Source: Balanoglossus misakiensis (Eukaryota > Hemichordata). Taken from it: a DNA stretch of 64,000 nt. The stretch is taken from the NCBI GenBank assembly GCA_040954595.2, contig CM082589.2, positions 3,162,001 to 3,226,000 on the forward strand. Direction: 5' to 3'. Made by a program: the position numbers and the translations under genes. The first letter of the stretch is position 1, and the number at the start of each line of letters is the position of its first letter. A model generated the notes under the pieces. The model had not been told where the DNA came from, ran no database searches, and saw only the letters and a list, made by a program, of their open reading frames with translations. Below, in pieces: positions 60,490 to 64,000 of this stretch.

Positions 60490-63455
60490 TTTAAAAAAAT
60501 CGGCCAAATTTTGAAATTCCGCAAAGTCGAAAAATTCTCATTTTTTGATGATTTTCCTGAGCTATAACCCATGGTTTTTTCAAAAATCGGCCAAATTTTG
60601 AAATTCCGCAAAGTCGAAAAATTCTCATTTTTTGATGATTTTCCTGAGCTATAACCCATGGTTTTTTCAAAAATCGGCCAAATTTTGAAATTCCGCAAAG
60701 TCGAAAAATTCTCATTTTTTGATGATTTTCCTGAGCTATAACCCATGGTTTTTTCAAAAATCGGCCAAATTTTGAAATTCCGCAAAGTCGAAAAATTCTC
60801 ATTTTTTGATGATTTTCCTGAGCTATAACCCATGGTTTTTTCAAAAATTGGCCAAATTTTGAAATTCCGCAAAGTCGAAAAATTCTCATTTTTTGATGAT
60901 TTTCCTGAGCTATAACCCATGGTTTTTTCAAAAATCGGCCAAATTTTGAAATTCCGCAAAGTCGAAAAATTCTCATTTTTTGATGATTTTCCTGAGCTAT
61001 AACCCATGGTTTTTTTCAAAAATCGGCCAAATTTTGAAATTCCGCAAAATCGAAAAATTCTCATTTTTTGATGATTTTCCTGAGCTATAACCCATGGTTT
61101 TTTCAAAAATCGGCCAAATTTTGAAATTCCGCAAAGTCGAAAAATTCTCATTTTTTGATGATTTTCCTGAGCTATAACCCATGGTTTTTTCAAAAATCGG
61201 CCAAATTTTGAAATTCCGCAAAGTCGAAAAATTCTCATTTTTTGATGATTTTCCTGAGCTATAACCCATGGTTTTTTCAAAAATCGGCCAAATTTTGAAA
61301 TTCCGCAAAGTCGAAAAATTCTCATTTTTTGATGATTTTCCTGAGCTATAACCCATGGTTTTTTCAAAAATCGGCCAAATTTTGAAATTCCGCAAAGTCG
61401 AAAAATTCTCATTTTTTGATGATTTTCCTGAGCTATAACCCATGGTTTTTTCAAAAATCGGCCAAATTTTGAAATTCCGCAAAGTCGAAAAATTCTCATT
61501 TTTTGATGATTTTCCTGAGCTATAACCCATGGTTTTTTTCAAAAATCGGCCAAATTTTGAAATTCCGCAAAATCGAAAAATTCTCATTTTTTGATGATTT
61601 TCCTGAGCTATAACCCATGGTTTCTTCAAAAATCGGCCAAATTTTGAAATTCCGCAAAGTCGAAAAATTCTCATTTTTTGATGATTTTCCTGAGCTATAA
61701 CCCATGGTTTTTTTCAAAAATCGGCCAAATTTTGAAATTCCGCAAAGTCGAAAAATTCTCATTTTTTGATGATTTTCCTGAGCTATAACCCATGGTTTTT
61801 TCAAAAATCGGCCTAATTTTGAAATTCCGCAAAGTCGAAAAATTCTCATTTTTTGATGATTTTCCTGAGCTATAACCCATGGTTTTTTCAAAAATCGACC
61901 AAATTTTGAAATTCCGCAAAGTCGAAAAATTCTCATTTTTTGATGATTTTCCTGAGCTATAACCCATGGTTTTTTTAAAAAATCGGCCAAATTTTGAAAT
62001 TCCGCAAAGTCGAAAAATTCTCATTTTTTGATGATTTTCCTGAGCTATAACCCATGGTTTTTTCAAAAATCGGCCAAATTTTGAAATTCCGCAAAGTCGA
62101 AAAATTCTCATTTTTTGATGATTTTCCTGAGCTATAACCCATGGTTTTTTCAAAAATCGGCCAAATTTTGAAATTCCGCAAAGTCGAAAAATTCTCATTT
62201 TTTGATGATTTTCCTGAGCTATAACCCATGGTTTTTTCAAAAATCGGCCAAATTTTGAAATTCCGCAAAGTCGAAAAATTCTCATTTTTTGATGATTTTC
62301 CTGAGCTATAACCCATGGTTTTTTCAAAAATCGGCCAAATTTTGAAATTCCGCAAAGTCGAAAAATTCTCATTTTTTGATGATTTTCCTGAGCTATAACC
62401 CATGGTTTTTTCAAAAATCGGCCAAATTTTGAAATTCCGCAAAGTCGAAAAATTCTCATTTTTTGATGATTTTCCTGAGCTATAACCCATGGTTTTTTTC
62501 AAAAATCGGCCAAATTTTGAAATTCCGCAAAATCGAAAAATTCTCATTTTTTGATGATTTTCCTGAGCTATAACCCATGGTTTTTTCAAAAATCGGCCAA
62601 ATTTTGAAATTCCGCAAAGTCGAAAAATTCTCATTTTTTGATGATTTTCCTGAGCTATAACCCATGGTTTTTTCAAAAATCGGCCAAATTTTGAAATTCC
62701 GCAAAGTCGAAAAATTCTCATTTTTTGATGATTTTCCTGAGCTATAACCCATGGTTTTTTCAAAAATCGGCCAAATTTTGAAATTCCGCAAAGTCGAAAA
62801 ATTCTCATTTTTTGATGATTTTCCTGAGCTATAACCCATGGTTTTTTCAAAAATCGGCCAAATTTTGAAATTCCGCAAAGTCGAAAAATTCTCATTTTTT
62901 GATGATTTTCCTGAGCTATAACCCATGGTTTTTTCAAAAATCGGCCAAATTTTGAAATTCCGCAAAGTCGAAAAATTCTCATTTTTTGATGATTTTCCTG
63001 AGCTATAACCCATGGTTTTTTTCAAAAATCGGCCAAATTTTGAAATTCCGCAAAATCGAAAAATTCTCATTTTTTGATGATTTTCCTGAGCTATAACCCA
63101 TGGTTTTTTCAAAAATCGGCCAAATTTTGAAATTCCGCAAAGTCGAAAAATTCTCATTTTTTGATGATTTTCCTGAGCTATAACCCATGGTTTTTTTCAA
63201 AAATCGGCCAAATTTTGAAATTCCGCAAAATCGAAAAATTCTCATTTTTTGATGATTTTCCTGAGCTATAACCCATGGTTTCTTCAAAAATCGGCCAAAT
63301 TTTGAAATTCCGCAAAGTCGAAAAATTCTCATTTTTTGATGATTTTCCTGAGCTATAACCCATGGTTTTTTCAAAAATCGGCCAAATTTTGAAATTCCGC
63401 AAAGTCGAAAAATTCTCATTTTTTGATGATTTTCCTGAGCTATAACCCATGGTTT
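60490..63455. repeat. Higher-order repeat of 1,483 bp (17 satellite units), two tandem copies
   Basis: The CGCAAAATCG variant at about 61047 and 61565 recurs at 62530 and 63048, and the TTTAAAAAAATCGGCC-type unit at about 60490 recurs at 61973, all 1,483 bp apart. The long runs of standard units between them also agree, apart from a few single changes. Confidence 0.75.
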
Positions 63456-64000
63456 TTTTCAAAAATCGGCCAAATTTTGAAATTCCGCAAAGTCGAAAAA
63501 TTCTCATTTTTTGATGATTTTCCTGAGCTATAACCCATGGTTTTTTTCAAAAATCGGCCAAATTTTGAAATTCCGCAAAGTCGAAAAATTCTCATTTTTT
63601 GATGATTTTCCTGAGCTATAACCCATGGTTTCTTCAAAAATCGACCAAATTTTGAAATTCCGCAAAGTCGAAAAATTCTCATTTTTTGATGATTTTCCTG
63701 AGCTATAACCCATGGTTTTTTTCAAAAATCGGCCAAATTTTGAAATTCCGCAAAATCGAAAAATTCTCATTTTTTGATGATTTTCCTGAGCTATAACCCA
63801 TGGTTTCTTCAAAAATCGGCCAAATTTTGAAATTCCGCAAAGTCGAAAAATTCTCATTTTTTGATGATTTTCCTGAGCTATAACCCATGGTTTTTTCAAA
63901 AATCGACCAAATTTTGAAATTCCGCAAAGTCGAAAAATTCTCATTTTTTGATGATTTTCCTGAGCTATAACCCATGGTTTTTTCAAAAATCGGCCAAATT

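Larger units (their letters stand above)
52691..64000. repeat. Satellite array, 87/88-bp unit, about 130 copies, continuing past the window
   Basis: The unit reads TTTCCTGAGCTATAACCCAT, GGTTTTTTCAAAAATCGGCC, AAATTTTGAAATTCCGCAAA, GTCGAAAAATTCTC, then ATTTTTTGATGA. Units are 87 bp with six T after CATGG, or 88 bp with seven. Copies are more than 95 percent alike by eye, differing at recurring sites: CGGCC or CGACC, TTTTTT or TTTCTT, AAAGTCG or AAAATCG. The first copy starts abruptly after single-copy DNA at about 52691 and the array fills the rest of the window (11.3 kb). There is no sign of genes, transposon ends or a CRISPR layout (no unique spacers). The unit is about 35 percent GC. Confidence 0.97.

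Noticed and set aside
52705-63986. Dozens of antisense ORFs of 75-341 codons with 29-residue repeats
   Set aside because: They are the satellite unit read in two stop-free frames; they switch frame at each 88-bp unit, overlap each other and have no promoter, splice or poly(A) context.
52691-64000. CRISPR-like array
   Set aside because: Units are contiguous and identical with no unique spacers, and the surrounding genes are eukaryotic.

Overview
The window reads as nuclear DNA from an intron-rich animal, most likely a marine invertebrate. Its genes have many short exons with GT-AG introns of a few hundred bases. Clear relatives of bilaterian genes are present: ASXL, RSPH10B, hydroxyacid oxidase, a THEMIS/GAREM-type CABIT protein and a non-vertebrate-type AANAT. 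The non-coding DNA is AT-rich and full of gtacatgtac-type simple motifs. A cephalochordate or hemichordate would fit, but this is inference and not a species call. I rebuilt genes by hand from translated exons, splice sites and reading phase; for every complete model except the uncertain 5' end of the coiled-coil gene, the exon lengths sum to a whole number of codons.

Layout. 126-171 (-): signal-peptide first exon of a gene running off the left edge. 1211-2684 (+): AANAT-like acetyltransferase, 5 exons, 172 aa. 3422-8501 (-): long coiled-coil protein, 16 exons, about 972 aa, divergent from 9017-15914 (+), a complete ASXL gene (11 exons, 1110 aa; HARE-HTH, DEUBAD and C-terminal PHD). 20.3-38.9 kb (+): four related secreted-protein genes made of LDL-receptor class A (LDLa) and Ly6/uPAR (three-finger) modules: 5 LDLa + 2 Ly6, 5 LDLa + 1 Ly6, 2 LDLa only, and 1 Ly6 only. 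39353-45308 (+): complete RSPH10B radial-spoke gene (18 exons, 914 aa). 45825-47943 (-): hydroxyacid oxidase with a C-terminal SKL peroxisomal signal (7 exons, 372 aa), divergent from 48859-51575 (+), a protein with two CABIT domains and a SAM domain (2 exons, 824 aa). 52691-64000: a satellite array with an 87/88-bp unit, about 130 copies, running off the right edge.

The most unusual content is the LDLa/Ly6 cluster. The same modules occur fused in two genes and separately in two others. All have a signal peptide and phase-1 module borders, and each appears to start from a short non-coding exon behind a GCGC-type motif and a TATA-like box. The second point of interest is the satellite, which carries higher-order repeats of 17 and 27 units and is open in two antisense frames, so it yields many long but meaningless ORFs.

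Apart from the cluster, which looks like one family that grew by tandem and partial duplication, the genes are unrelated neighbours: chromatin (ASXL), cilium (RSPH10B and possibly the coiled-coil gene), peroxisome (hydroxyacid oxidase), amine acetylation (AANAT) and signalling adaptor (CABIT/SAM).
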